Part shown: piece by piece, positions 25,991 to 35,079 of the stretch | Position numbering within the stretch: the first letter of the stretch is position 1 | How the letters are laid out: the number at the start of each line of letters is the position of its first letter | Assembly: GCA_002205965.3 (NCBI GenBank) | Contig: NADL03000862.1 | Location: 248,001 to 312,000 of the forward strand | DNA from: Kappaphycus alvarezii | Lineage: Eukaryota > Rhodophyta > Florideophyceae > Gigartinales > Solieriaceae | DNA length: 64,000 nt | Direction: 5' to 3' | The notes under the pieces: generated by a model | What the model was told of the DNA's origin: nothing | Database searches by the model: none | The model's input: only the letters and a program-made list of their open reading frames with translations | Translations under genes and position numbers: made by a program

Positions 25991-27586
25991 GCAAAAAGGC
26001 CTTTTTTGTGCCTTTTGGGTGATCAAAAAGCAATATACCGTAGACAAAAATATAAAGCCACGCAGAACATGCGCTGTCAAATCAAACATGCCATACAGTA
26101 TTACTACACTGCCCACCACCCATCCAAAAGTGTCCCAAAAAAACACCCCCCCTCCTCCCCCCCAAAACCCACGCCTCAAAGGACGAGCCATCCCCCAAAA
26201 CCACACCACAAGCCTGAAAGGACGCCGTAGCACCACGCGTCCCCGCATCCACCCAACACCACCACACCAACTCCCAACACCGCATCGAAAGCTCAAACCG
26301 CTACACCATTGCCGCCCCCACATTTCAACACTCCACATTTCTCATCCACCCTACAATATCCGTTCCAAACAAGCCGTACAAAGTGCTCCCGCCCCTGCTT
26401 GAGCAACATCCCATATGTCCACTTGCCACATGGCAACCATGTGTTCCCGTTTTTCACCTTGCATCGCGCAGTTGAGCAGACTTGGTGCTCCGCTTTGCGG
26501 CTTTTGCGGCTTGTGGTTTGTTGGATGGCGTGGGGTTGGACAGCGTGCCCTTCTCTCGTGTGCATCATGTTGTTTCAACTCCACGCACTGATCATCGGTT
26601 TGTTTGGATGATGCATGCACGATTGTTAGGCGTGGGAATGTATTGTGGTATGTTTGATACTGGGGTATGTTGCACTGCTCCCTCGGCGAGGGTCGGTTTT
26701 TTTTTGGTTGTAGAAAAACAGCCTATAGATTTGGTGTGCTTGGGTGCGTTTTTGGTTTGATAGGGAGATTATTTTGGATTGCGTATAGTACTGTAAATGT
26801 GTAGTGCAGCATGTAATTTTTTGGGTTTGGTTTTTAAGAGACGGGGAGAAAAGTGGGGGATTCGGGCGGCTCAAGGGAGAGCATGCTAATACAGGTGTAG
26901 GTTGATTTGGTTTTGTGGTATTGCGCTAGTGGGGTTGGTTCATGCTACTAGTTCGACTAGATTTGGGTGCAGAGCTGGGTGGGGAGGTCGAGATATTGCG
27001 GATTTAAAATAGGGGGCGTCAGGTTTGGACTGCGGCATGCGAAAAGTCTCAGGAGGGCTGGAGTGAAGGGGAAGATGGTAGATTGTGGTTATGTCAGGGC
27101 CTTTGACGGCATGGGAGTCGCAAGTTATGCTACAGTATATTTGGGGAGTGATTTTGACAAAAAGGAAAAGCATTGTCCGGGAGGTGAATCAAGGGGGCGG
27201 ATATTTGCAAAGGCGGAGCGACCGGGAGATTTGTGTTGAGAAAAAGTATCGAGACTTGTCACACAGGAGGGGGACTATGCTGTAGATTGAAGGGTGGATC
27301 AGATGTTGGCAGAAAGATGGGGCACTATCAGTACAGTTCTGTAATTTACTGCACGTGTGGGAAAGACTGTATTGGGGGCCTCAATACTGTATTGGCTTGT
27401 TCAATTTGTCCCCAACGGCCAGGTTACAGTACGGTTTCCGGTGAAACAAGAGAATAACGCATCACCTGCAAACATTGCCAGGTTGATCGACATAAAAGGA
27501 CCTGGTTGTCCGGTCGTACAGAAAAGGACCGTTTGATTGGATCACGGCGATACAAGAGTTGCATCCCGGCATTCGACGGTGGAGAA

Positions 27587-28180
27587 TCAACCTGCACACC
27601 TTGAACAGCTTTCACAGCTTTCACACCTAATACAGCGTTCACAGCGGGTCCCGCAAGCCGTGACACACTGTGTAGGTTTACAGTGCTTACAATTGTAATG
27701 TCGAAGCGGCTTTTTCATGTTTTGGAGCATGAAAGGCATGTCATGCTTGCGAATGGCGGCATTGGTTGGTCGAGGCAGCTTGGCCTGCATTTTGCATTGC
27801 AAAAAACGGTTGGAGACATTTACGTCCTGTAAACCGTAACGCTGCCAATACCATTGCTTTATTTGTCGAGGTGTTGATGTCAACATCAACCACAGTTGAA
27901 AAAAAAACAGGCGTGACTTCTCTTCTAGAAAGACCGATTCTTCACAGTAAGGGTAACCGGTTTGCATCCGACCCACAAATAACGGGAAATTTGGGTCACA
28001 GCATGGCGACTGCCCATTCGGATTCAGCAAAACAGTATACAAAAAGCGTGTACTATGGTATGATTCAATACTGTACACAGTGCCGCAAGGGCTATTTGGG
28101 GCAGTTTTTGAAAATTGCAACTTGTTTACGGCTGCTCTTTCCGTTGCATACTGCTGTTGACATCGACAAAGCTCTGCCAT
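27587..28180 (-). CDS. Uncertain Cys-rich reading frame
   Basis: An open frame of 197 codons from ATG 28180 ends in a Cys-rich tail with CKHCKP and repeated C-x-x units (RCERCIRCESCESC). The tail is produced by a 9-bp tandem repeat at 27605-27649 of which only some units are identical. The body has no recognisable domain. A frame of this length is not improbable by chance in this composition, and the region contains other long random frames. It lies between genes B and C on the same strand, but lacks their SILK and RVxF motifs and shows no clear TATA box. I list it only because the CxxC pattern is unusual; it may well be non-coding. Confidence 0.22.
   Translation of the reverse strand: MAELCRCQQQYATERAAVNKLQFSKTAPNSPCGTVYSIESYHSTRFLYTVLLNPNGQSPCCDPNFPLFVGRMQTGYPYCEESVFLEEKSRLFFFQLWLMLTSTPRQIKQWYWQRYGLQDVNVSNRFLQCKMQAKLPRPTNAAIRKHDMPFMLQNMKKPLRHYNCKHCKPTQCVTACGTRCERCIRCESCESCSRCAG
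27605..27649. repeat. 9-bp tandem repeat, five imperfect units
   Basis: Units on the plus strand are ACAGCTTTC twice, then ACACCTAAT, ACAGCGTTC and ACAGCGGGT. Read on the minus strand, each unit contributes one Cys in a C-x-x pattern to the uncertain frame above. Confidence 0.75.
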
Positions 28181-28621
28181 AATAATACGACTCTGCAAAA
28201 AGGCACTTTAACGGAACCACAACAAATCCCCCCTCTGTATCACCCCAAATGCACCGCTTTTCCCCATCTCTCATATCAACAACGCTACCAACGCTACCCA
28301 CTGGTTACACAGAAGACACAACATGGCATGCGAAAAGCCGTTATTTCTCGCCCTGTAATCAACCCACGCCCCGCGGAACGGTTTCCCTCGGCATCCTGAC
28401 TCACGGGTGTGCGCAAGCCGCCAACAAGAAGCGACATGTGTAGCAGTCAACCAAACCAAATTGTGTGTCCACGATGCCCACTTTGTACGCTTACAGTATA
28501 AATCAACGCCATCGACAACATCGCTGCTCCAGAAAAAAAAAAAAAAAAGCCGTTGTACGGTATGCGGTACTGTACATGACAAGTCGCACACTGTTCACCT
28601 TTTTCATCTGCTCAAGGACCA

Positions 28622-28673
28622 ACTGCTGTGCGGTAGGACAGTACAGTACTGTACTGTCCTACCGCACAGCAGT
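28622..28673. repeat. Perfect 52-bp palindrome without spacer
   Basis: The left arm 28622-28647 and the right arm 28648-28673 are exact reverse complements with no loop. The centre is ACAGTACTGT, so the pentamer motif lies at the axis, while the outer arms (ACTGCTGTGCGGTAGG and its complement) are ordinary sequence. A perfect 26-bp arm cannot be chance. It would form a cruciform or hairpin and is a typical product of fold-back template switching. Confidence 0.97.
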
Positions 28674-28923
28674 ACTGTACTGTACAATACGTGGAGTTTT
28701 GTACGGTACTGGGCTTGAGCACTGGCGTCGCTGGATTTGGTGTGCAGTCCTCGCAAGACTGCCGTCGCTGTGTGCAAGGCGCAAGTGTGTGAAACCGCAT
28801 CGCGGGCAACAGCAAAATAGACCGAAATGGTGCGTATATGTTGAGGCTGCGGTCTGCTGAGCACAGCAGTGCTGTCGTCCCACCAAGTTTTGTACAGCTT
28901 GTTTCAGCACAGACCCTACAAAT

Positions 28924-28946
28924 ACAGTACTGTACAGTACAGTACG
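28924..28946. repeat. TACTG/CAGTA pentamer array
   Basis: The array reads TACAGTACTGTACAGTACAG and a little beyond. Together with arrays at 28565 and 28670 it forms the 28.56-28.95 kb cluster, between genes B and C. Confidence 0.8.
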
Positions 28947-29855
28947 CACACAAGTGTGCACAGCCTGGGTGTTGCACCTCAAAACTAACATGACCGTCGT
29001 AAAAGGTCGTTAAAAGGGTTTATTGTTGGAAGCTGTGGTACACTATAAAGTTAAATGTGTCCCCCCTGCTTTACACGCTTTCCCAGCAGCAGCAGTCAGC
29101 CCGATTATACGCGAGGCCCGACTTGGCCAAGCACAGGAGAGTGCTGTACAGAAAATCTATCAAACCCTATCACCGTTCCACCAACGACCCCCCCTCATCG
29201 GCCCCTCAAAAATGCAGATACAGTACCTCTGAAAAATAATTCGTCATTCGGCTCGCGCTCCCAAACTACACCCCAAAAACCCCTCAACTTTATACCCCTT
29301 ACAAAATCTCCCACCGCCCTTCCCACCATTCATTCCGTCTCACCACCCCTCGCCCAATTTTAATTCCAATCTTGTCCACCATCAACAGGTGAAGACTCTC
29401 CCGCAATTACTTCCTTTTGTACAGTACAATCCATCGCTCCGTCCGCACCACTCCCCGCTATCCTATGTCCACACCCGCAATTCTCCCATGTATCTTTCCC
29501 ACCCACCCCGTACCACACCCCATGCAACAAACTCTACCACATCCCTCACCCCCGCTTCACAACCTGCAACACCTCCCCTCCCGCCGAACCACTCAACTCA
29601 TCCGAAAATTCCTTGCTTTACCAAATGAATCGCTACTACTTTCACTCACACATTAAAACACATACTAAACTACTTGACACCTCCCAACAAACCCGTCCCA
29701 ACACACTCCCAAACTCCACCACTCCCGCCTGCGCAAAGCCACAACCCCCGACCCTCACCATCCAAACCGCACACGAAAAAAAAAAAACAACACACATACA
29801 CACACACGCCCCACATGCTCCCCTGCTCCCCAAAAATCCAAAGTCCCACCTCCTC

Positions 29856-31283
29856 TCAATACTGCCTCTGTTGCGGATACCGCGTCCCCCCCGTATGCTC
29901 ACCCCCCGCGTGATTATACCCATACCCTGGTGTCGTCGATGTTGCCGCCGATGTGCCCGGATATGCCATCGGTGAGGCAAGTGACACTCCTGTCGTTGGA
30001 TCTGTGCTTGTCTTGCCGTATGCCACGGGGTGTGGCGGGTAGTTTGCGGTGGATGGTGGGAGACTGGTTGTGTAGGGGGAGGGTAGCGGGGCTGATGGCG
30101 GTGTGGACGGTGGAGGTGCATGATGGTGGTATGCGGGGTTTGGGAGCACAAAGGCGGACGGTGTTACCGTTGGAAGCATGTAGGGTGAGGTGGGGGGATG
30201 GTTGTACGGCGAGGTGGGGGGGTGGTTGTACGGCGAGGTGGGGCCTTGGTTGTACGGCGAGGTGGGAGCTTGGTTGTACGGCGAGGTAGCCACCGGGGTG
30301 TACGGCGAGGTTGCAACCGGGGCGTACGGCGAGGTGGAGTGGGCCGGATGTTGAGCGGTGGGGAAGCGCGGGGTGTTTGCACGGCGCAGCGAAGGCTGAG
30401 GTGCGGGGCGGTCCTGATCAAACGACGAGCCGGGGAGACGAAGCTCGGCCATTGCGGCGGGGTAGAGTTCGTCGCCTTTGCTTGGAAGCTCAAAGGCGCG
30501 ACGGAGGCCCGGCGGGGGGTCTGTATGTGGGGATTGTGGAGTGGTGTAGGGGCGATCGAGCGGGGAGGAGGGAGCGGAGGAGTTGTGGCGGGGGGAGGGG
30601 TGGGCGGTGGGGGCGGCGCGACGTGGGGTGTGGGTTAGGGTGTTGAAACGCTTGAGACGGCTCTTGAAGGCATCCAGTTCGCGGCGTTCCCGTACGGTGG
30701 GGGGTAGGTCGCGGAGGGTTTGGGGGGGAAGGTTGAGCTGCTTGGAGACGAATTGGAGGAGACGGTGGTCTGCTTCGCGACGGAGACGTTTCTTGTGGCC
30801 GTTTCGAGCGTAGCGTTCGTAGTCGTTGGTGATGGGGAGGTTGGGGTGGAGTTGCTCGGCGGGGTGACGGGTATTGGGATCAATGTCGACGTTTTGGAGG
30901 AGCTTCTCGTCGCGGCGGATGATGTCGAGATTAAAGTCATGACGTAGGTTGGAGAGATAGGCGATGAGGTTGGAGAGGGCATTGACGGAGAGAGGGGTTA
31001 GGGCGCGTCGACTATCGTCACCATGAAAGTTCAGGGCCTCTTTGAGATAGTTTTGCATATCTTTCAAGGCGACGAGGGCACGACGACGGCGCTCAGCAAT
31101 ATGGGAGGAGGAATGGCGCATGTCAGGGAGTGAAGTGCGACGAAAAGGAGCTGGTTGCTCGGCGGTGGATGGAGGGGCAGGGGGTGGTTGACGAAGGATG
31201 GAGGTTGGGGGTGAGCGGGAGTCGGGCGGGGTAGGGATGTTGAAGCGGACACGGCGATTGTGACGTGGGGGACGGGGTTCCAT
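29856..31283 (-). CDS. Pro-rich protein with RVxF plus SILK motifs and TSPY octapeptide repeats (gene C of three)
   Basis: This is a 475-residue protein starting at ATG 31283 in a strong context (CCAACCATGG). It is the longest frame of the island and well beyond chance length. Residues 10-14 are RRVRF (RVxF type) and 28-31 are SILR (SILK type); the order is reversed relative to genes A and B. Residues about 60-215 form a helical, charged region (HIAERRRRAL, LSNLIAYLSN, KKRLRREA). Residues 178-212 align without gaps to 191-225 of gene A. Residues 317-372 are seven tandem octapeptides of the form TSPYxxxx (for example TSPYNHPP), each with an S-P site that proline-directed kinases could phosphorylate. 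The C-terminus is Pro/Ser/Tyr/Gly-rich and disordered. I know no family for it. It is likely a scaffold or regulator that binds PP1 if the motifs function. Confidence 0.78.
   Translation of the reverse strand: MEPRPPRHNRRVRFNIPTPPDSRSPPTSILRQPPPAPPSTAEQPAPFRRTSLPDMRHSSSHIAERRRRALVALKDMQNYLKEALNFHGDDSRRALTPLSVNALSNLIAYLSNLRHDFNLDIIRRDEKLLQNVDIDPNTRHPAEQLHPNLPITNDYERYARNGHKKRLRREADHRLLQFVSKQLNLPPQTLRDLPPTVRERRELDAFKSRLKRFNTLTHTPRRAAPTAHPSPRHNSSAPSSPLDRPYTTPQSPHTDPPPGLRRAFELPSKGDELYPAAMAELRLPGSSFDQDRPAPQPSLRRANTPRFPTAQHPAHSTSPYAPVATSPYTPVATSPYNQAPTSPYNQGPTSPYNHPPTSPYNHPPTSPYMLPTVTPSAFVLPNPAYHHHAPPPSTPPSAPLPSPYTTSLPPSTANYPPHPVAYGKTSTDPTTGVSLASPMAYPGTSAATSTTPGYGYNHAGGEHTGGTRYPQQRQY
30180..30347 (-). 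repeat. 24-bp in-frame minisatellite, seven units
   Basis: GTACGGCGAGGT (plus strand; ACC TCG CCG TAC on the coding strand) recurs exactly every 24 bases at 30204, 30228, 30252, 30276, 30300 and 30324, with a diverged copy at 30180. Each unit encodes one TSPYxxxx octapeptide of gene C. The first half of the unit is invariant and the second half varies, which suggests selection on TSPY. Confidence 0.95.
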
Positions 31284-32551
31284 GGTTGGAGGGGAAGGGT
31301 AGGCGAAGGTTGGGGGGCAAGTGTGGGAAGGAAAGCGGAGGGGGGGGGGAGGGGAAGAGGGTGAAGGACTGTGTGGTGTGGGAGATGAAGATACGGCGGT
31401 TTGGCAAGGGAGAGCGAGGTGAGGGAGGTGAAGGAGATGTGTCAGAATTTGGGATGGATATAGGAAGGTCTGAGACGGCGAACGGAAAGAGTTTGAGAAA
31501 TTTGAGGTGCAAGTAGTTTGTGTTTGTTGTAGTTTTTTTTTAATTACTTTTCATGACCTTGGCGGGCAGGGAGCCGGCTCGCAAATGCTTTATTTTGTAC
31601 AAATAAGTTTATGTTGGTTTGGAAGGAAATCGACAGCGCTATGGGGGCATTTGGATTGTTCAAGCACCAAGTAGCCACGTCGATATACAAAATGACAATG
31701 TTTTTTCCATAGTAGGAGCCAATCACTTTAAAATCTCGAGAGAGTTGTTGTTCAATGACATGTATGACAAAAACGATTTTCATTGTGGAAACGAGATGTG
31801 CTTTTTTTGTACTGAAATGTGATTTGTCCAATAATGTTCAGACGATGGCCCATGCCAGTGTCCATATTCTTGTTGACAACCTTGTCTGACCCATACAAGT
31901 CCACCGTGTTGACGTTGTAACAATTTCATGTGCGCATTCAGCTAGACTAGTCTAGCTAGATTAAACACTCTTGCCATTGCTGGGCGATCTTATCTATCGT
32001 TAGCCAGCGTAGACTTGTATATCAGGTACTGTAGCCACTCCACAGTAAGTTACCACTTCATTTCCTCATGCGTCTATTGCAGTACGGCCTCGATCATTCA
32101 ACATGCGATAGTGACACAATGTTTCCTTGCTGGCAGGGTAATGGTCTGAACAGCTAGATGTTTTATGGCAGAAACTATAACACGAGAGATGTGCCCTAGA
32201 GTCTCTCCCCATTCTCATGTGGTCGAAATAGACTTTTCTTCAGCATGAAAGCCATAGGATACTGTACCCTACCACTTGCTCATTCCAGCATAAGCGGACT
32301 GGATGTACGGTACCACTAATCTCTGCAATTACTTGTAATAGATATACTGTATGATTTACAGCAGTAGACTTGCTTACAGAATCAATTATTCTGCAAGGCG
32401 CTATGATGAGGCTGCAACGTGGCAGCAGATCAAGGTGCCGCATATAGTAAAGGCGCGGCGATCAACTACCTTCATTGAGGCAGCGGCTTCTGCCCCATTC
32501 AGGTGCGGAAAATAGTACAAACATCCTGTTTAGTACAGTACAGCACAATTC
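31284..32551. other. Upstream region of gene C and intergenic DNA
   Basis: 31290-31480 is G-rich on the plus strand, so pyrimidine-rich on the coding strand as upstream of genes A and B. A TATATCC-like element lies near 31457. Beyond 31.5 kb composition becomes ordinary. A perfect 18-bp palindrome (AGCTAGACTAGTCTAGCT) lies at 31940-31957. No gene is seen. Confidence 0.45.
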
Positions 32552-32740
32552 CGCCGGGGCGGGGGGGGGAATGCAGGGTTCTGTAATATTTGAAAGATAT
32601 GGTCGGTTGTGGGCCACAACCGACCATATCTTGTGGCCCAGAATAATATAGAATATTATTCTAGAGGGTGACCAGTAGTACCTCTTAATTTTCCATAAAA
32701 ACCCGGCTCAAGACCGCCAGCGGGCATGCTGCGTTGGACA
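32552..32740 (+). repeat. Dispersed repeat R1, copy with an internal fold-back
   Basis: The R1 core is present, but between GGTCGGTTGTGG and CTAGAGGGTGACC it carries extra sequence forming two inverted repeats: a 35-bp palindrome at 32596-32630 and AGAATAATA/TATTATTCT at 32640-32662. The copies at 3655 and 34746 lack this insert. The repeat continues directly into the RT-element C-terminal frame starting near 32734. Confidence 0.85.
32596..32630. repeat. 35-bp palindrome, 17-bp arms with a 1-base centre
   Basis: The left arm GATATGGTCGGTTGTGG is followed by one G and then by its exact reverse complement. The left arm is ordinary R1 sequence and the right arm is an inverted duplicate of it, so the palindrome arose inside this copy of the repeat. 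Confidence 0.95.
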
Positions 32741-33114
32741 TTACGGCCGCGGTAGTGAACATTTGCGTAAATGCACAGTGTAATCGGATTGCAATCGTCA
32801 ATTTTCACGATGAACTTACAGGTTGTACTGTACTGTTTACCTCGCTCAACGCAGCAAGAACGTCGAAACACAGAGGATACGAGTCCTTCATCGCGTCTTC
32901 AGCCAGAAGTAGGCTGGTCCCCGTCCCCATTTCTACCCTCGGAGGATGGCACCCGGACGCTCACGCGTTGCTAACCGACGTCGCACGCAACGTCGCTGCG
33001 AGGGCAAGGGAGACCTACGCAAAGGTCAAACAAGTCTTAACGCAGCATCATGCCGCAGCGGCAGCAATGTCCAATGCGACGTGCCTGTTAGCTGGCCTCC
33101 GGCCAGTTTTCTAG
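32734..33114 (+). pseudogene. C-terminal fragment of a non-LTR-like RT element, type 1
   Basis: The frame reads LDITAAVVN, then GYESFIASSARSRLVPVPIS, then TLGGWHPDAHALLTDVARN, then an Ala-rich helical end. This matches the pattern I know from the C-terminus of a family of RT proteins (a DVTVV block, then a PVxxETLGxWxPxA block, then a long helix with QR before the end). The copy at 40395 shares the same text with many C-to-T and G-to-A changes. There is no RT domain in this fragment and the frame has no ATG at its start (TTG), so it is a truncated relic. The family assignment is from memory of the pattern and was not searched. Confidence 0.5.
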
Positions 33115-34745
33115 CGTTTGAAGGCTTCCCGCCAATCCTTTACATTATAAGCTTTTTCCCATACAGTATCACGGCATCCGTTGGGGAACAACTGACCATA
33201 TTTTTCATGGATTAAAAACATCCCAAATTTCCCCCACGCATAAGCAAGAGCTCCGCCTACTGTATCCACTATGGTCGGCCATGCGATACAGTGTACTGTA
33301 CTGTACGGGTCAAATAGTTTCGCTCAGATCGTAAATCAATAATGACGGAATTTAAAGGAGGGCAACTTGTCATTCTCTCGCGTCCCAGAGAGCGGACTCG
33401 AGTGCCCTTTAGATAAGTTTATTGCGTGTCCCCCCTTGAATCCCCTTTTGAACCACACTACACATGGCTAATCTCATATCAAACAACAAAACGCCCCAAC
33501 TTGTCCAATCCTTAAACTCCATCGATGTATTTCCTTTGTCCACATAATTCACCATTTTCCTCTCTGAATAAACCGCATGAAATAGACACCGTCCAAATAC
33601 ATCTCTCCACGTCGCAAACTGGTTTGAAACACTGCCCATCCTACAAACGCCTCTTCCATACCCACATACGTTTTCAATTTGAATCAGAAACTTCCTCCGT
33701 AAGGCACTGTTCCCCGCCTTGACTCCGTTACACCACAGACAGCGACAATATACCGCACAATCTACGTCCAACGAAAAAGCAGCATCTGCATTTCAAACTA
33801 AAAACCTCGTGAGAAATCCAATTGCAGAGTTTTTCGGAAAATGAGAAAACCGTCCCATTTCAAACTTACAACCTTCAGCCACCTGACCATGCAACATGTC
33901 ATTTCTCATAACATTCAAAGGGCTTTTCACCTGAACCTGAACGTGCCTTTGCACTGCCCTTCAACAGCCAGTCATGGCACTTTCTGCGCTTTCTTCGTGC
34001 AATGTACTCACCTCCTCACTTTCGGCAAAAAAAACTACGTCCTGGACCACGCCGTCTTGAACTTAATTACTATACGCCGCACACAGAATATACGCTGAAT
34101 GGGTACAAATCTCTAAGGAATCCTAATACTTCACACTTCTTCAACCTACACCCCCGTTTGCTACCTGTTTGTTTTGGAGTATCCCAGCTCCCGTTTTCCG
34201 ACTGGAGTTGTTAAATGACCAAGCCATCTCATTCTGCAAGTTTTGAGATAAAAAATAAAGTTTCTAGAGGCCACTCTCTCCTAAAGCGCACAAGATCCTC
34301 TTTCATCCTCCAAATTTTGGCATTCCCCTTGCCATTATTTCCGTCGGCTTTCATTTCACTCCTCAATTACCCATTCAGGGCGACATGTGTGCCACCTCGC
34401 TCGCAGTATCGCAACGGCTGTGAACAATCGAGAAAGGCAATCTTTTTGAAGTTACGCTCGATGATGTCACCTTGCGGCACAGTCTTGTTCTGATTGGCCA
34501 ACCAAAACATGGCATCGACCGCGCATCCACGTGCTCTATCCACCCCCATGGCGGCGTAATGAATTCATATAGCAATTCCGGGCGGAAGCAGGTAGCCCGA
34601 CATCCTCGATACGGTGACGTTGTCTTTACTGATGTTCGTGTTGGTGTTCGGGTGACTGGGGGAAATTTGGGGTGCTTTACTGATTAGAGATGTAGAACGG
34701 CTATTTTTTCCGAGACTAGAGGGGGCGCGGCTGTGTATTGGATAG
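33115..34745. other. Intergenic stretch without recognisable genes
   Basis: A pentamer array lies at 33285-33307. A minus-strand frame of about 120 codons (33409-33771) begins at TTG and ends over an AATAAA, so it is not convincing. Several plus-strand frames of 60-90 codons show no motif. Confidence 0.4.
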
Positions 34746-34836
34746 AGGGGGAATGTGGGGTGCTTTAATATTTAAAAGATACGGTCGGTTGTGGCTCGGA
34801 ATATCCTAGAGGGTGACCAGTAGCACCTCTTAATTA
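34746..34836 (+). repeat. Dispersed repeat R1, copy 3
   Basis: It starts with the G-run GAGGGGGAATGTGGGG, then TTTAATATTTAAAAGATACG, GGTCGGTTGTGGCTCGGAAT, and GAGGGTGACCAGTAGCACCT. It ends where the sequence becomes AT-rich. Another RT-element C-terminal fragment begins about 450 bases downstream, a situation similar to the 32.5-kb copy. Confidence 0.85.
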
Positions 34837-34938
34837 GACAGGGTGACTGTGCAGTGTTTTGCGTTATCGTAATTCACGATACATTAGAGAGCTTACGCAC
34901 AAAGAATTCAGAAATGAAACTGCCAAATTTCAGCAATA

Positions 34939-34957
34939 GAATTACAGTCTGTAATTC
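34939..34957. repeat. Short inverted repeat
   Basis: GAATTACAG, one T, then CTGTAATTC. It lies in an AT-rich insert rich in TTTCAGAAAT-like words between the R1 copy and the RT fragment. A second small palindrome ATCGTAAATTACGAT lies near 35279. Confidence 0.6.
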
Positions 34958-35079
34958 AATTGCAGAATTCTGGAATGAAGTCGTGAGGTAAATTGCTGAA
35001 ATGTGACCAGTTAGTGAAGACCCGTGAGAAATGGTTGTGAGAAATAAAGATCGTGCAGTAGGAGTTTTCGCGCCAGTTC

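Larger units (their letters stand above)
25581..29855. other. Intergenic region between genes B and C, rich in palindromic pentamers
   Basis: It contains pentamer clusters (25803-25990, 28562-28946), a perfect 52-bp palindrome (28622-28673) and a 9-bp repeat tract (27605-27649). Two strongly C-rich patches on the plus strand (26.1-26.35 and 29.15-29.8 kb) give long Pro/Thr/His-rich frames that I regard as composition artefacts. One 197-codon minus-strand frame is listed separately with low confidence. I see no RNA gene. Confidence 0.4.

Noticed and set aside
25917..26402. 161-codon plus-strand Pro/His/Thr-rich frame
   Set aside because: Starts in a pentamer array at a non-ATG codon and passes through a C-rich tract. 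Composition explains it.
24104..28946. Pentamer arrays as a CRISPR-like repeat array
   Set aside because: No constant repeat length or regular spacers, and eukaryotic context. They are short microsatellite-like palindromes.
29055..29975. Chain of plus-strand Pro/Thr-rich frames
   Set aside because: C-rich tract downstream of gene C in which all plus frames are open. No frame is favoured.
30198..30646. Plus-strand Gly/Arg-rich frames of 111-146 codons opposite gene C
   Set aside because: Antisense of the TSPY repeats and Pro-rich coding sequence of gene C.
33409..33771. 120-codon minus-strand frame
   Set aside because: Starts at TTG, has no motif, and an AATAAA lies inside its end.
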